DNA from: DASQFQ01 sp963802905
GTDB lineage: Bacteria; Actinomycetota; Thermoleophilia; Solirubrobacterales; Solirubrobacteraceae
Length of the DNA: 64,000 bases
Assembly: GCA_963802905.1 (NCBI GenBank)
Contig: CAWDKH010000016.1
Coordinates: 1 to 64,000 of the forward strand
Direction: 5' to 3'
The notes below the pieces were generated by a model. The model worked only from the letters and a program-made list of their open reading frames with translations, did no database searches and was not told where the DNA came from. This document shows, piece by piece, positions 12,939 to 21,999 of this stretch. The position numbers were made by a program, and so were the translations under genes. The stretch's first letter is position 1, and every line of letters begins with the position of its first letter.

Positions 12939-14425
12939 AGGGGAATGTTCCGGATCCCGGCGGCCGGTCCGGCCACCGCGTCCAGGGTGTTCAGTGCTTC
13001 GATGAGACGGCGCCGGCTGTCGAGCGGGGTGATGACCTCGTCGACGTAGCCCTCCGCCGCGGCGGTGCCGGCGCTGAGGTGCTCCTCCGTGTAGCGCGCA
13101 GCGAACTCCTCGCGCGCCATCTCGGGGTCCTCGGCGGCGGCGATGGCGCGCCGGTTGACGATCCCCACGGCCTGCTTGGCGCCCATGACGCCGAGCGTGG
13201 CCTGGGGCCAGGCGAACGCGTAGTCGGCGCCGAGGTCGTGCGAGTTCATGGCGATGAACGCGCCCCCGAACGCCTTGCGCAGCACAAGCGTGATCTTCGG
13301 CACCTCGGCCTCGGCGAACGCGTGCACGAGCTTCGCGCCGTGGCGGATCACGCCGCCCTGCTCCTGGCGCGTGCCGGGCATGAAGCCGGGCGTGTCCACG
13401 AGCACGACGAGCGGGAGCCCGAACGCGTTGCAGGTGCGCACGAAGCGCGCGCCCTTGGAGCCTGAGTCGGCGTCGAGGACGCCGCCGAGGTAGCGCGGCT
13501 GGTTGGCGATGACGCCGACCGCGCGGCCCTCGAGGCGGGCGAAGCCGCAGACGAGGTTGCGCGCCCAGCGCGGCGCCCACTCGAGCATGCGCCCGCCGTC
13601 CACGAGGCCGTGCACGACGTCGCGCACGTCGTAGACGCGGCGCTCGTCGGTCGGCACCGCCTCGGACGGGTCGAGCCGTCCGGGCTCGGCGGAGCGCCAG
13701 CGCGGCGGCCGCTCGCGCGAGCTGGCAGGCAAGTGGTCGAGCAGGTCGCGGACGAGCATCGCGGCGTCCTCGTCGGACTTGGCGACGAAGTGCGCGACGC
13801 CGTTGCGCTCGTGGATCTTGTAGCCGCCGAGGTCGGCGGCGCTGACGTCCTCGCCCATGACCTCGCGCACGACGGCGGGGCCGGTGAGGAACATCGAGGC
13901 GCGCTCGGTCATCACGACGAAGTCGGTGAGGGCGGGCGAGTAGGAGCCGCCGCCGGCGCTGGCACCGCAGATCACCGAGATCTGCGGGATCTTGCCCGAC
14001 AGGGCGACGTGCTCGCGGAAGATGCGGCCGTAGCCGCCGAGGGCGGCGAGGCCCTCCTGCATGCGCGCGCCGCCGGACTCGATGAAGCCGACGACGGGCG
14101 CGCCCGCGCGGCCGGCGAGCCGCAGCACGCGGATGATCGACTCGGCGTGGGCCTCGCCGAGCGAGCCGCCGAGGTAGGACGGGTCCTGCGAGTAACAGAA
14201 GACGGGACGGCCGTCGACGCGGCCGGCGCCGGCGATCACGCCGTCGCCCGCGCGCGCCTTCTCCCCCATCCGCTTGGACACGACGTCCGAGCGCAGGAGG
14301 GTCAGCGACCCTTCGTCGCAGAGCTCTTCGAGCCGCTGCAGCGGCGTGAGCCGGCCGTCTTCAGAGACGGCCGGCTCAGCAACAACCTTCGGTGCCTCGA
14401 CCTTGCGGTCGATGGTGACGCTCAT
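12935..14425 (-). CDS. accD: acyl-CoA carboxylase carboxyltransferase (beta) subunit
   Basis: It transfers CO2 from carboxybiotin to an acyl-CoA, giving malonyl-CoA (or methylmalonyl-CoA) for chain elongation. The single chain of 496 residues carries both carboxyltransferase half-domains, as in propionyl-CoA carboxylase beta and actinobacterial AccD proteins, and has no zinc finger. Visible oxyanion-hole motifs are ESGGARMQEG, CGASAGGGSY and, in the C-terminal half, VDTPGFMPGT and RKAFGGAFIAM. The ATG at 14425 overlaps the fabF stop (ATGA) and is preferred over one five codons upstream. The biotin carboxylase subunit is not in this window. Confidence 0.92.
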   Translation of the reverse strand: MSVTIDRKVEAPKVVAEPAVSEDGRLTPLQRLEELCDEGSLTLLRSDVVSKRMGEKARAGDGVIAGAGRVDGRPVFCYSQDPSYLGGSLGEAHAESIIRVLRLAGRAGAPVVGFIESGGARMQEGLAALGGYGRIFREHVALSGKIPQISVICGASAGGGSYSPALTDFVVMTERASMFLTGPAVVREVMGEDVSAADLGGYKIHERNGVAHFVAKSDEDAAMLVRDLLDHLPASSRERPPRWRSAEPGRLDPSEAVPTDERRVYDVRDVVHGLVDGGRMLEWAPRWARNLVCGFARLEGRAVGVIANQPRYLGGVLDADSGSKGARFVRTCNAFGLPLVVLVDTPGFMPGTRQEQGGVIRHGAKLVHAFAEAEVPKITLVLRKAFGGAFIAMNSHDLGADYAFAWPQATLGVMGAKQAVGIVNRRAIAAAEDPEMAREEFAARYTEEHLSAGTAAAEGYVDEVITPLDSRRRLIEALNTLDAVAGPAAGIRNIPL

Positions 14426-15618
14426 GCAGCCTCCAGGCACAACACCGCGTTGTGGCCGCCGAACCCGAACGCGTTTGAGAGCGCGATCGCCGGCCGCCCG
14501 TTCACCTTCAGGGGCTGGGCCTCGTTCGGCACGTAGTCGAGGTCCATGCCCTCTTCCTGCTCCTCCCAGCCCAGGGTGGGCGGGGCCATCTTGTCGCGCA
14601 GGGCGAGGATGGTGGCGACGGCCTCGACGGCGCCGGCCGCACCGAGCAGATGCCCGATCGCCGACTTGGTCGAGGACACGGGGATCTCCCCCGCGTGGTC
14701 TCCGAGCGCCAGCTTGATCGCCTTCGTCTCAGCGCGATCGTTGAGCGGCGTCGAGGTCCCGTGGGCGTTGACGTAGTCGATGTCCTCGGGCTTGAGACCG
14801 GCGGTCTCGAGCGCCTGGCGGATCGCCTGCGCCGCGCCTTCGCCCTCGGGCTGCGGGGCGGTGATGTGGTTGGCGTCCGAGGAGGCGCCGTAGCCCCGCA
14901 GGGTCGCGAGGATCGTGGCGCCGCGCGCCTTCGCCTTCTCGGCGTCCTCGAGCACGAGCACCGCAGCGCCCTCGCCCATCACGAAGCCGTCGCGGCGGGC
15001 GTCGAACGGACGCGAGATGCCGCTGTCGGACAGCGCGTCGAGCGCGGCGAACGCGGCCTTGGACAGCGGCGTCAGCGCCGCCTCCGAGCCGCCGGTGACG
15101 ACGGCGTCGGCAAGGCCCGACTGGATCAGGCTCGCGGACGTGCCGATCGCGTGCGCGCCCGCCGCACAGGCGGACACGATCCCGTAGCTGTGGCCGCGCA
15201 GCTTGTAGCGCATCGACAGCGCGCCCGGCGCGGCGTTGCTCATCATCAGCGGGACGGCGAGCGGCGAGACCTTCTTCGGCCCCGAGTCGCGCAGCACGTC
15301 GTGGTTGTGCTCGAGCGTGCCGATGCCGCCGATCCCGGTGCCGATGATGCAGGCGATCCGGGTCGAGTCATACGGCAGCTCGTCGGACCAGCCGGCCTCG
15401 GCCAGCGCCTCGTCGCCCGCCACCATCGCGAACTGCGTGAAGCGGTCGGCGCGGCGCGCCTCCTTGACCGAGAGGTGCTCCTTGGGCTCGTACTCGCTGG
15501 CTACACCTTCGCCGTCCTCGATACCGGACTGCCCGGCGAGCCAGCGCTCATGCAGGGTTCGGGCGCCGACACCCAACGGGGTGACGGCGCCGATGCCGGT
15601 GACGACGACTTGGGTCAT
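14422..15618 (-). CDS. fabF: beta-ketoacyl-ACP synthase II
   Basis: This condensing enzyme elongates acyl-ACP with malonyl-ACP. It has 398 residues with the Cys-His-His triad visible: the nucleophile Cys151 in VSACAAGAHAI, His in NAHGTSTPLND and His in SAIGHLLGAAGA. It ends with the family GFGGHNAVL loop. The ATG overlaps the acpP stop by 4 nt and its stop overlaps the accD start, so the acpP-fabF-accD chain is coupled. Confidence 0.97.
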   Translation of the reverse strand: MTQVVVTGIGAVTPLGVGARTLHERWLAGQSGIEDGEGVASEYEPKEHLSVKEARRADRFTQFAMVAGDEALAEAGWSDELPYDSTRIACIIGTGIGGIGTLEHNHDVLRDSGPKKVSPLAVPLMMSNAAPGALSMRYKLRGHSYGIVSACAAGAHAIGTSASLIQSGLADAVVTGGSEAALTPLSKAAFAALDALSDSGISRPFDARRDGFVMGEGAAVLVLEDAEKAKARGATILATLRGYGASSDANHITAPQPEGEGAAQAIRQALETAGLKPEDIDYVNAHGTSTPLNDRAETKAIKLALGDHAGEIPVSSTKSAIGHLLGAAGAVEAVATILALRDKMAPPTLGWEEQEEGMDLDYVPNEAQPLKVNGRPAIALSNAFGFGGHNAVLCLEAA

Positions 15619-15863
15619 CCCGCGCGCTGCACCACGAGGTCGACGGCGTCGCCGACGGTCTTGATCTTGCCGACGTCCTCGCCCTTGAGCTTGACGCCGT
15701 ACTCGTCCTCGATGATCTGGGACAGCTCGGCGAGGTCGAGCGAGTCGACGTCGAGCTCCTCGAACGTCGCCTCGAGCTTGATGTCGTCGGCTTCAGGGCC
15801 GAACTGGACGAGGGCCTCGCGGACGGTCGTCTCGACGGCCTCGGGGGTCACGGTCTCAGGCAT
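15615..15863 (-). CDS. acpP: acyl carrier protein
   Basis: This is an 82-residue acidic carrier protein for fatty acid intermediates. The phosphopantetheine site is Ser41 in ELDVDSLDLAEL. It has the typical four-helix length and composition. The spacer to fabG is 36 nt with a GAGAGGAAA Shine-Dalgarno, stronger than its neighbours', in keeping with the high expression needed for ACP. Confidence 0.96.
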   Translation of the reverse strand: MPETVTPEAVETTVREALVQFGPEADDIKLEATFEELDVDSLDLAELSQIIEDEYGVKLKGEDVGKIKTVGDAVDLVVQRAG

Positions 15864-15899
15864 GTGGATTTCCTCTCGTTTCGGGTGGGGTCAGTGGGG

Positions 15900-16643
15900 T
15901 CAAGCGCTCATGCCACCGTCGACGAACAGCGTCGATCCGGTGACGTAGCCGGCGTCGTCGGACGCGAGAAAGCGCACGGCGGCGGCGACCTCCTCGGGCG
16001 TGCCGACCCGCTTCGCGGGCACCACGTCGAGGATGGTGTCGGGAAGGTCTTCGGTCATCTCCGTGGCGATGAAGCCCGGGGCGACGGCGTTGACGGTCAC
16101 GCCGCGCTTCGCCACCTCGGCGGCCACGGTCTTGGTCATGCCGATCAGCCCGGCCTTGGCGGCCGCGTAGTTGGCCTGGCCGGCGTTGGCGCGCGGGCCG
16201 ACCACGGAGGCGACGTTGATCACGCGGCCGAAGCGCGCCTTGAGCATCGGGCGCATCGCGCGCCGCGTCATGCGGAAGGCCGCGGTCAGGTTCGTGTTGA
16301 TGACACGGTCCCACTCGTCGTCGTCCATCTGGATCGCGAGGCTGTCGGCGGTGATGCCGGCGTTGTTGACCAGCGCGAGCACGGGGCCGAACTCCTCCTC
16401 GAGCTTCGTGATCAGCTCGTCGGCGACGCCGTTGGCGTCGGACACGTCGCCTGCGACGGCGAGCGCCTTGCCGCCGGCGTCCTCGATCGCCTTCACGGTC
16501 TTCTCGGCGCCCTCCTTGTCGGAGCGGTAGCCGACGCCGACGTTCCAGCCGTCAGCGGCGAGCGCGATGGCGACCGCGGCGCCGATGCCCTTGGAGGCAC
16601 CGGTGACGAGGGCGGTTGCGTTCTCAGGTCGGGGCTTGCTCAT
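15900..16643 (-). CDS. fabG: 3-oxoacyl-ACP reductase
   Basis: This NADPH-dependent SDR reduces beta-ketoacyl-ACP. It has 247 residues with TGASKGIGAA (cofactor loop, about 14-23), NNAG (93-96) and the catalytic Ser146, Tyr159 and Lys163 in NYAAAKAGL. The C-terminal FVDGGMSA is typical. The ATG overlaps the fabH stop by 4 nt. Confidence 0.96.
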   Translation of the reverse strand: MSKPRPENATALVTGASKGIGAAVAIALAADGWNVGVGYRSDKEGAEKTVKAIEDAGGKALAVAGDVSDANGVADELITKLEEEFGPVLALVNNAGITADSLAIQMDDDEWDRVINTNLTAAFRMTRRAMRPMLKARFGRVINVASVVGPRANAGQANYAAAKAGLIGMTKTVAAEVAKRGVTVNAVAPGFIATEMTEDLPDTILDVVPAKRVGTPEEVAAAVRFLASDDAGYVTGSTLFVDGGMSA

Positions 16644-17635
16644 GCAGGGCCTCCCCATTCCATGACGGTGCCGCCCCACGTGAAGCCGGCGCCGACGGCG
16701 GCCACCAGCACGGTGTCGCCGGGATGCAGCCGGTCTTCCTGGCGCGCAAAGGCGAGCGCGAGCGGGATCGAAGCGGCCGACGTGTTGCCGATGTCGGCGA
16801 TGTAGTCGGCGACGCGCTCCATCGGGAGCTCGAGCCGCTCGGCGACCGCCTTCGTGATGCGGGCGTTGGCCTGGTGATAGACGAACATGTCGACGTCGTC
16901 GAGCGTGAGTCCGGCGAGCTCGACCGCCTCGCGGGTGGAGTTGACGAGCGCGGCGGTGGCGCTGTTGAACGTGGTGTGACCGTCCATGCGCAGCACCGGG
17001 TCCTCGCGGCGGGCGATGATCGCCTCTGCGAGCTCGGCGTCGGAGCCGAACACGAACGGGCCGACGCCGCCGCCCTCCTGGTTGCCGAGGACGAGTGCGC
17101 CGGCGCCGTCGCCGAACAGGGCGGCGGTGCGCTTGTCGTCGAAGTCGGTGAAGCGCGAGAGCGCGTCGGCGCCGACCACGAGCACGGTCTCCGCGCGGCC
17201 GGCCTCGATCATCGAGGCGCCGACGCTGAGCGCGGTCACGAACGCGGTGCAGGCTGCGCCGATGTCCATCGCGTTGGCCTTCGTGGCGCCGATCGCGGTG
17301 GCGACGTAGGGCGCCGCGTTGGGCGTGATCTCGTCGGCCGAGGTGGTGGCGACGAGCACGGCGTCGAGCTCGCTGGGATCGATGCCCGCGTCCTCGACCG
17401 CGGCCTTGCCGGCGGCGGTGGCGAGATCGCTCAGGCGCTCGCTCGGCATCGCGTGGCGGCGCGAGCGGATGCCCGTGCGCTTCTCGATCCACCCCTCCTC
17501 GATGCCGAGGCGCTCGGCGATCGGGAGGTTGTTGACGACGGTCTCGGGCAGGTGGTGGCCGAGGCCGAGCACGGAGGCGGTCCGGGTTACGGTGCCCTCA
17601 GCGCGGGCGGCCTCGGCGAGGGGTGCGCTACGCAT
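16640..17635 (-). CDS. fabH: beta-ketoacyl-ACP synthase III
   Basis: It starts fatty acid synthesis by condensing an acyl-CoA with malonyl-ACP. It has 331 residues with nucleophile Cys129 in DIGAACTAF, the catalytic His in VYHQANARI and Asn in IGNTSAASIP. The first ~17 residues before TRTASVLGLG are not conserved, and a GTG within them may be the true start. Its 5' end overlaps the fabD end by 8 nt. Confidence 0.95.
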   Translation of the reverse strand: MRSAPLAEAARAEGTVTRTASVLGLGHHLPETVVNNLPIAERLGIEEGWIEKRTGIRSRRHAMPSERLSDLATAAGKAAVEDAGIDPSELDAVLVATTSADEITPNAAPYVATAIGATKANAMDIGAACTAFVTALSVGASMIEAGRAETVLVVGADALSRFTDFDDKRTAALFGDGAGALVLGNQEGGGVGPFVFGSDAELAEAIIARREDPVLRMDGHTTFNSATAALVNSTREAVELAGLTLDDVDMFVYHQANARITKAVAERLELPMERVADYIADIGNTSAASIPLALAFARQEDRLHPGDTVLVAAVGAGFTWGGTVMEWGGPA

Positions 17636-18452
17636 TGGCGGTCTCCTTGGTGATCCGGCGGGCCATCTTCGACAGCACGGTGCCAGGACCGGTCTCGACG
17701 AAATCTTCGGCGCCCGCGTCGAGCAGCGCGAGGAAGGTCTCGCGCCAGCGGACGGGGCGGATCAGCGCCTCGGCCAGCTCCGTGTGCACGTCGGTGAACG
17801 GAGCGGCAGTGGCGCCGCAGTAGACGGGGAAGCTGGGGTCGCCGAGCTTGACCTCGGCGAGCGCCTCGCGGAACGGCTTGACGGCCGGCTCCATGCGGGG
17901 CGAGTGGAACGCGCCGGCGACGTCGAGCGGGCGGGCGCGGACGTTGTACTCGCGGGCGGCCTCTTCGGCCTCCTCGAGCGCGCCGCGCTCACCGGACAGG
18001 ACGACCTGGCCGGGCGCGTTGTCGTTGGCGACGGTGACGCCGGCGGCCTGGGCGATCGCCTCGGCGTCCTCGATCGTCCCACCCAGCAGGGCGAGCATCG
18101 AGCCGGAGTCGTCGGCCTCGGCCATCAGCTTGCCGCGCAGCGCGACGAGCCGGATGGCGTCATCGAGCTCGAGCACGCCGGCAGCGGTCAGTGCGCCGAT
18201 CTCGCCGAGCGAGTGGCCGGCGGCCATGCTGGGCTCGGCGTCGGACTTGTGCCAGCCGGCCATCGAGGCGCAGAAGATCGCGGGCTGGGCAAAGCGCGTG
18301 GATTCGTCGACGCGGGCGAACGGGTCCTCCCCGACGAGCTCGATGCAGCGATCGAGCAGATCGGGCAGCTCCCGCGCGACGTCATCGCGCATGTCGGGGG
18401 TCTGGGAGCCCTGACCGGGAAAGAGCAGGGCAATGTCGGTTCGCGTGGTCAC
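17628..18452 (-). CDS. fabD: malonyl-CoA:ACP transacylase
   Basis: It loads malonyl groups onto ACP. From the GTG at 18452 the protein is 274 residues beginning VTTRTDIALLFPGQGSQTPD, which places the family GQGSQ motif at the right distance. A longer frame starting at 18506 adds 18 unconserved residues and is not chosen. The nucleophile Ser81 is in AAGHSLGEIGAL. It is the first gene of the fatty-acid operon, and the operon promoter should lie in 18453-18561, shared with the divergent HipA-like gene. Confidence 0.94.
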   Translation of the reverse strand: MTTRTDIALLFPGQGSQTPDMRDDVARELPDLLDRCIELVGEDPFARVDESTRFAQPAIFCASMAGWHKSDAEPSMAAGHSLGEIGALTAAGVLELDDAIRLVALRGKLMAEADDSGSMLALLGGTIEDAEAIAQAAGVTVANDNAPGQVVLSGERGALEEAEEAAREYNVRARPLDVAGAFHSPRMEPAVKPFREALAEVKLGDPSFPVYCGATAAPFTDVHTELAEALIRPVRWRETFLALLDAGAEDFVETGPGTVLSKMARRITKETANA

Positions 18453-18561
18453 GAGCCCCACCCTGTCCCCTGTGACCCCGCTCTCCCAGCGTTGCCGCAC
18501 TCGCACCCCCCGGGCAGGGGGGTATGCGCGATGCGATGGGGGGTGGCAGGCTTCGCGGGCG
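18453..18561. promoter_or_regulatory. divergent intergenic region fabD / HipA-like kinase
   Basis: This 109 nt region separates two divergent operons and must hold both promoters. A CCCCCC (18506-18511) - GGGCA - GGGGGG (18517-18522) hairpin sits in it. I see no convincing -35/-10 pair in either direction. Confidence 0.35.
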
Positions 18562-19287
18562 ATGGCAGGGCTCAGAACCGTTGCTGCGACGCGTTATGTG
18601 ACCCCTCTGCGGGAGGGCGGCTCGCTGCCCGGACTCGTGGAGGCCGAGGACGACGGGCTCTACGTCCTCAAGTTCCGCGGCGCGGGCCAGGGGATCAAGG
18701 CGCTGGTGGCCGAGGTGATCGCCGGCGAGCTGGCGCGCACGCTCGGGCTGGCGGTGCCCGAGATCGTGCTGATGGAGGTCGATCCCGCTCTCGGGGCGGC
18801 AGAGCCGGATCCGGAGATCCAGGACCTGATCACGGGGTCGGCGGGCGTCAACGTCGCGCTCGACTTCCTCCCGGGATCGCTGCCGTACACGCCCGCCGCG
18901 GGCTTCCAGCCGAGCGCGGAGCTGGCGGCCGCGGTGGTGTGGCTCGACGCGCTGGTCTCGAACGTCGACCGCACGCCGCGCAACCCGAACCTGCTCGTGT
19001 GGCACGAGCGGCTGTGGCTGATCGACCATGGCGCTGCGCTCTACTTCCAGCACCGCGACTGGTCGCCCGAGGTGGACGCGCCGAAGCCGTTCGCGGGCAT
19101 CTCCGACCACGTGCTGCTGCCGATCGCCGGATCCGTCGCCGAGGCCGACGAGCGGCTCGCCCCGCGCCTGACCGAGGACGCCGTGCGAGCGGCGGTGGCG
19201 TCCGTCCCGCCGGACTGGCTCGACGCCGAGCGCTACGTCGAGTACCTGATGCGCCGCCTGGCCGCCCCGCGAGGATGGGTGCCGTGA
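18562..19287 (+). CDS. HipA-like kinase-fold protein
   Basis: This 241-residue protein belongs to the HipA-like kinase family found as short stand-alone proteins beside DUF3037. Kinase features are a Lys in LYVLKFRGAGQG (glycine-rich, nucleotide side), SNVDRTPRNPNLL in the place of the HRD/DxxxxN catalytic loop, and LIDHGAAL as the DFG-like metal site. The ATG at 18562 begins just before the conserved TRYVTPL. Targets are unknown. The DUF3037 gene overlaps its stop, and a third gene overlaps that one, making a tight three-gene unit. Confidence 0.8.
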   Translation: MAGLRTVAATRYVTPLREGGSLPGLVEAEDDGLYVLKFRGAGQGIKALVAEVIAGELARTLGLAVPEIVLMEVDPALGAAEPDPEIQDLITGSAGVNVALDFLPGSLPYTPAAGFQPSAELAAAVVWLDALVSNVDRTPRNPNLLVWHERLWLIDHGAALYFQHRDWSPEVDAPKPFAGISDHVLLPIAGSVAEADERLAPRLTEDAVRAAVASVPPDWLDAERYVEYLMRRLAAPRGWVP

Positions 19288-19661
19288 GCAGCCCGTTCCA
19301 GTACGCGATCGTGCGCGTCGTCCCGCGGGTCGAGCGCGGCGAGTGCATGAACGTCGGGGTCGTCTTCTTCTGCCGGCCGCGGCGCTACCTCGCGGCGCGG
19401 ATCGCGCTGGACGAGGCGCGGCTGGCGGCCTTCGCGCCCGAGCTCGACGTCGCGGAGGTGCGCGCCCACCTCGACGCGATGACGAAGATCGCCGCCGGGG
19501 ACGCGGATTCGGGCCCGGTCGCCCAGCTCGAGCAGTCCGAGCGCTTCCACTGGCTCGTGGCGCCGTCGAGCACGGTGATCCAGACCTCGCCGGTCCACAC
19601 CGGGCTGTCCGACGATCCGGAGGCGACGCTCGCGCGGCTGCTGGAGAAGCTCGTCGGATGA
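19284..19661 (+). CDS. DUF3037 family protein
   Basis: This is a 125-residue protein of the DUF3037 family, recognised by FQYAIVRVVPRVERGE and MNVGVVFFC near the N-terminus. DUF3037 genes are regularly paired with a HipA-like kinase, as here, and the function of the pair is unknown. The GTG at 19284 gives a 4 nt GTGA overlap with the kinase stop and is preferred; an ATG 9 nt upstream is possible. The stop overlaps the next ATG (ATGA). Confidence 0.8.
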   Translation: MSSPFQYAIVRVVPRVERGECMNVGVVFFCRPRRYLAARIALDEARLAAFAPELDVAEVRAHLDAMTKIAAGDADSGPVAQLEQSERFHWLVAPSSTVIQTSPVHTGLSDDPEATLARLLEKLVG

Positions 19662-20221
19662 GGGAGATCGCGCCCGGGCTGTACCACTGGACCGCTCCGC
19701 ACCCGGGGTACGAGCCCGATCCGGAGCCGGGCAGCGCCGCCGAGTGGCCCGAGCAGGTCGGCTGCACGCTCTACCAGGCGCCCGACGCGGCGGTGTTCAT
19801 CGACCCGCTGGTGCCCGACGAGCTGTGGCCGGCGATCGACGAGCTCGTGGCGTCGCGGTCGGTCGTCGTCCTCACCACGATCCAGTGGCACGGCCGCTCG
19901 CGCAGCGCCGTGCTCCGTCGCTACGACGGCCGGCAGGACCAGCCGGCCGGGGTCGACGCCCTGGCGTTCCCGCGCTTCCAGGAGACGATGTTCTGGCTGC
20001 CGGGCCCTGGCGCGCTCGTGCCCGGCGACCGCCTGATCGGCGACGGCGAGGGTGGCGTGCGGATCTGCCCGCAGTCGTGGCTCGACTCCGGCACGGTCGA
20101 GGAGCTGCGGAGCGAGCTCGAGCCGCTGCTCGAGCTGCCGGTCGAGCACGTGCTCTGCTCGCACTGGGACCCGGTGCTCGGCGGCGGCCACGCCGCGCTG
20201 CAGCGCGCGCTACGCGATTAG
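19658..20221 (+). CDS. degenerate metallo-beta-lactamase-fold protein
   Basis: The protein is 187 residues. The pattern (IAPGLYHWTAPHPGYEP, AVFIDPLVP, LVPGDRLIGD, HVLCSHWDPVLGGG) follows the metallo-beta-lactamase fold. The HxHxDH metal motif is replaced by TTIQWHGRSRSA, so it keeps at most part of a metal site. It is coupled by ATGA to the DUF3037 gene and completes the HipA-like triad. Catalysis is doubtful and a binding role is possible. Its 3' end overlaps the convergent response-regulator gene by 12 nt. Confidence 0.65.
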   Translation: MREIAPGLYHWTAPHPGYEPDPEPGSAAEWPEQVGCTLYQAPDAAVFIDPLVPDELWPAIDELVASRSVVVLTTIQWHGRSRSAVLRRYDGRQDQPAGVDALAFPRFQETMFWLPGPGALVPGDRLIGDGEGGVRICPQSWLDSGTVEELRSELEPLLELPVEHVLCSHWDPVLGGGHAALQRALRD

Positions 20222-20857
20222 GCCGAGCCGCTGCGCCTTCTGCACGGCCTCGGCGCGGTTGCGCACGCCGAGCTTGCGATACAGCGACGAGGTGTGCTCC
20301 TTGATCGTGTGCGGCGAGAGGAACAGGCGCTCCGCGATCTCGCGGTTCGTCGCGCCGCCCGCCACGAGGTCGAGCACCTCGCGCTCGCGCTCGGTCAGCG
20401 GCGGCCCGCCCGGCGACTCGTGCGGCTTGAACACCGTCATCCCGAGCCCCACCATCCGCACCGCGCCGGCGATGTCGGCGGCCGGCCAGTCCTTGGAGAT
20501 GAAGCCGGCGGCGCCCGCGGCCCGCGCGGCGTTGGGCGAGATGCGCCCAGCGCCCGAGATCAGCAGCACGTTGGTGTTGGGGACGAGGAAGCGCAGGCGC
20601 TCGCAGATCTCGGCGCCCGACTCCTGGCCGACGAACAGGTCGACGAGCGCGACGTGCGGCTCGTAGCGGCGCGCCAGCGTGATCGCCTCCTCGCCGTTGC
20701 GCGCGCTCAGGCAGCGCTCGACCCACGGCTGCTCGCCGAGCATCAGCCGGAAGCCCCAGTGCACGACCTCGTGGTCGTCGACAACGAGCACGCGCAGCCG
20801 GCGGTCGCCGCCGCCGCCGGAGCCCAGCCGGCTCGGGTTGACGTCAGGGACGCCCAA
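20210..20857 (-). CDS. NarL/LuxR-family response regulator
   Basis: The receiver domain has acidic residues in VLVVDDHE and the phospho-acceptor Asp in HVALVDLFVG (about residue 73). The C-terminal LuxR-type helix-turn-helix is LTEREREVLDLVAGGATNRE with LFLSPHTIKEH. The start is uncertain. A TTG at 20857 overlaps the kinase stop by 14 nt and is preferred, while an in-frame ATG at 20920 would overlap it by 77 nt. It is the partner of the histidine kinase just upstream. Confidence 0.9.
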   Translation of the reverse strand: MGVPDVNPSRLGSGGGGDRRLRVLVVDDHEVVHWGFRLMLGEQPWVERCLSARNGEEAITLARRYEPHVALVDLFVGQESGAEICERLRFLVPNTNVLLISGAGRISPNAARAAGAAGFISKDWPAADIAGAVRMVGLGMTVFKPHESPGGPPLTEREREVLDLVAGGATNREIAERLFLSPHTIKEHTSSLYRKLGVRNRAEAVQKAQRLGLIA

Positions 20858-21975
20858 GCGGCACCGCCAGTCGCACTCGCCAGGTCCCCGGCTCCCGCTC
20901 GCCGAACTCGATGATCCCACCGGCCTGGATCGCCTCCAGCGTGGCGAGCCGCAGGCCCATCCCGCTCTGCGGCCGCGGGCGGCCGTGGACGCCGTCGTTG
21001 CAGACCTCCATCACGAACGCGCCGTCGATCTGCTTCACGGAGACGTCGACCTGCGTCGGATCGGCGTGCTTGTCCGCGTTGCGCACCGCCTCGCTCAGCA
21101 CCGACTGTGCGAGCGGCTCGACTTCTTCCGGCACCCGCATTTCCGCGTCCAGCGACAGCCCGAGCTCCGGGTGCACGTCCGCGAGCCGGCCGAACTCCTC
21201 CGCAAATGTCGTCTGCGTCGGGCGCGCCATCCGCCCCAGCGGGCGGCCGAGCGCCGTCCGCAGGTCCTTCAGTGCCCCGTTGAGCTCCTCGCCGATCCGA
21301 GCCCTCGCCTCCAACGAGAGGTCCTGGTCGGCCGAGAACGCCATCGAGATCCCGAACAGCCGCTGGATCACGCCGTCGTGGATCTCGCGCGCGAGGTCGA
21401 TGCGCTCCTGCAACTGCTTGCGCGAGCTCCTGGTTGCGGGTGGCGATCCGCGCGTGCGTGGCGAGCGCGGCCACCTTGCCGATCGTCCACAACAGGTAGC
21501 GCTCGTTGTCGGTCAGCGGCGCGGTGCCCGGACGGTCGGACAGGATCACGCCGGTCCAGCGCCCGCTGGCGGCGATCGGCGTGCACACGAGCAGCCCGTC
21601 GCGCAGCAGCGACCGGTAACGCTCGGGCAGCCCGAGGTCGGTGGTCTCGGGCACGTCGAGCACGCGATCCTCGGCCAGCGACTGACGCGCGATCGGCGCC
21701 GTCTCGACGGACAGGTGCGTGCCGGAGAACACGTCGAGCGGGAGGTTGTGGGAGCCGGCCGCGCGCACGCGCCGCTGCGTCTCGTCGTAGCGGAACAGGA
21801 CGGCGCGCTCCATCGAGGTGAGCGCACACGCGGCCTCGCACAGCCGCCCGTAGAACTCCTCGGACGAGCCGTCCTCCTCCACGCGCGCGAGCAGGTCGAC
21901 GAACATCTCCAGCGCGTCGATACGGACGCCCGGAGCATGGTCGTCTCCCAGCGTTACAGCGGGCCCCTCCACCAT
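20844..21975 (-). CDS. GAF-domain sensor histidine kinase (one apparent frameshift)
   Basis: This is the cytoplasmic sensor kinase of the pair. An N-terminal GAF domain (about residues 18-175, from LEMFVDLLARVEEDG to GVILSDRPG) is followed by a HisKA_3 dimerisation helix with the phospho-His in REIHDGVIQRLFG and a degenerate ATPase domain with SEAVRNADKHA and GMGLRLATLEA. The frame shifts by one base near 21417 between NQELA and KQLQERID. Without the shift the protein is about 377 residues. There are no membrane helices, so the signal is probably internal. The start ATG is at 21975; the next gene downstream is the response regulator. Confidence 0.88.
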
Positions 21976-21999
21976 GCAGCGGAGACTACCCGTGCGCGG

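Noticed and set aside
17319..18400. Plus-strand frame running into the DUF3037 gene from opposite fabH and fabD
   Set aside because: Only the part after 19284 has protein-like conservation; the rest is antisense to fabH and fabD.
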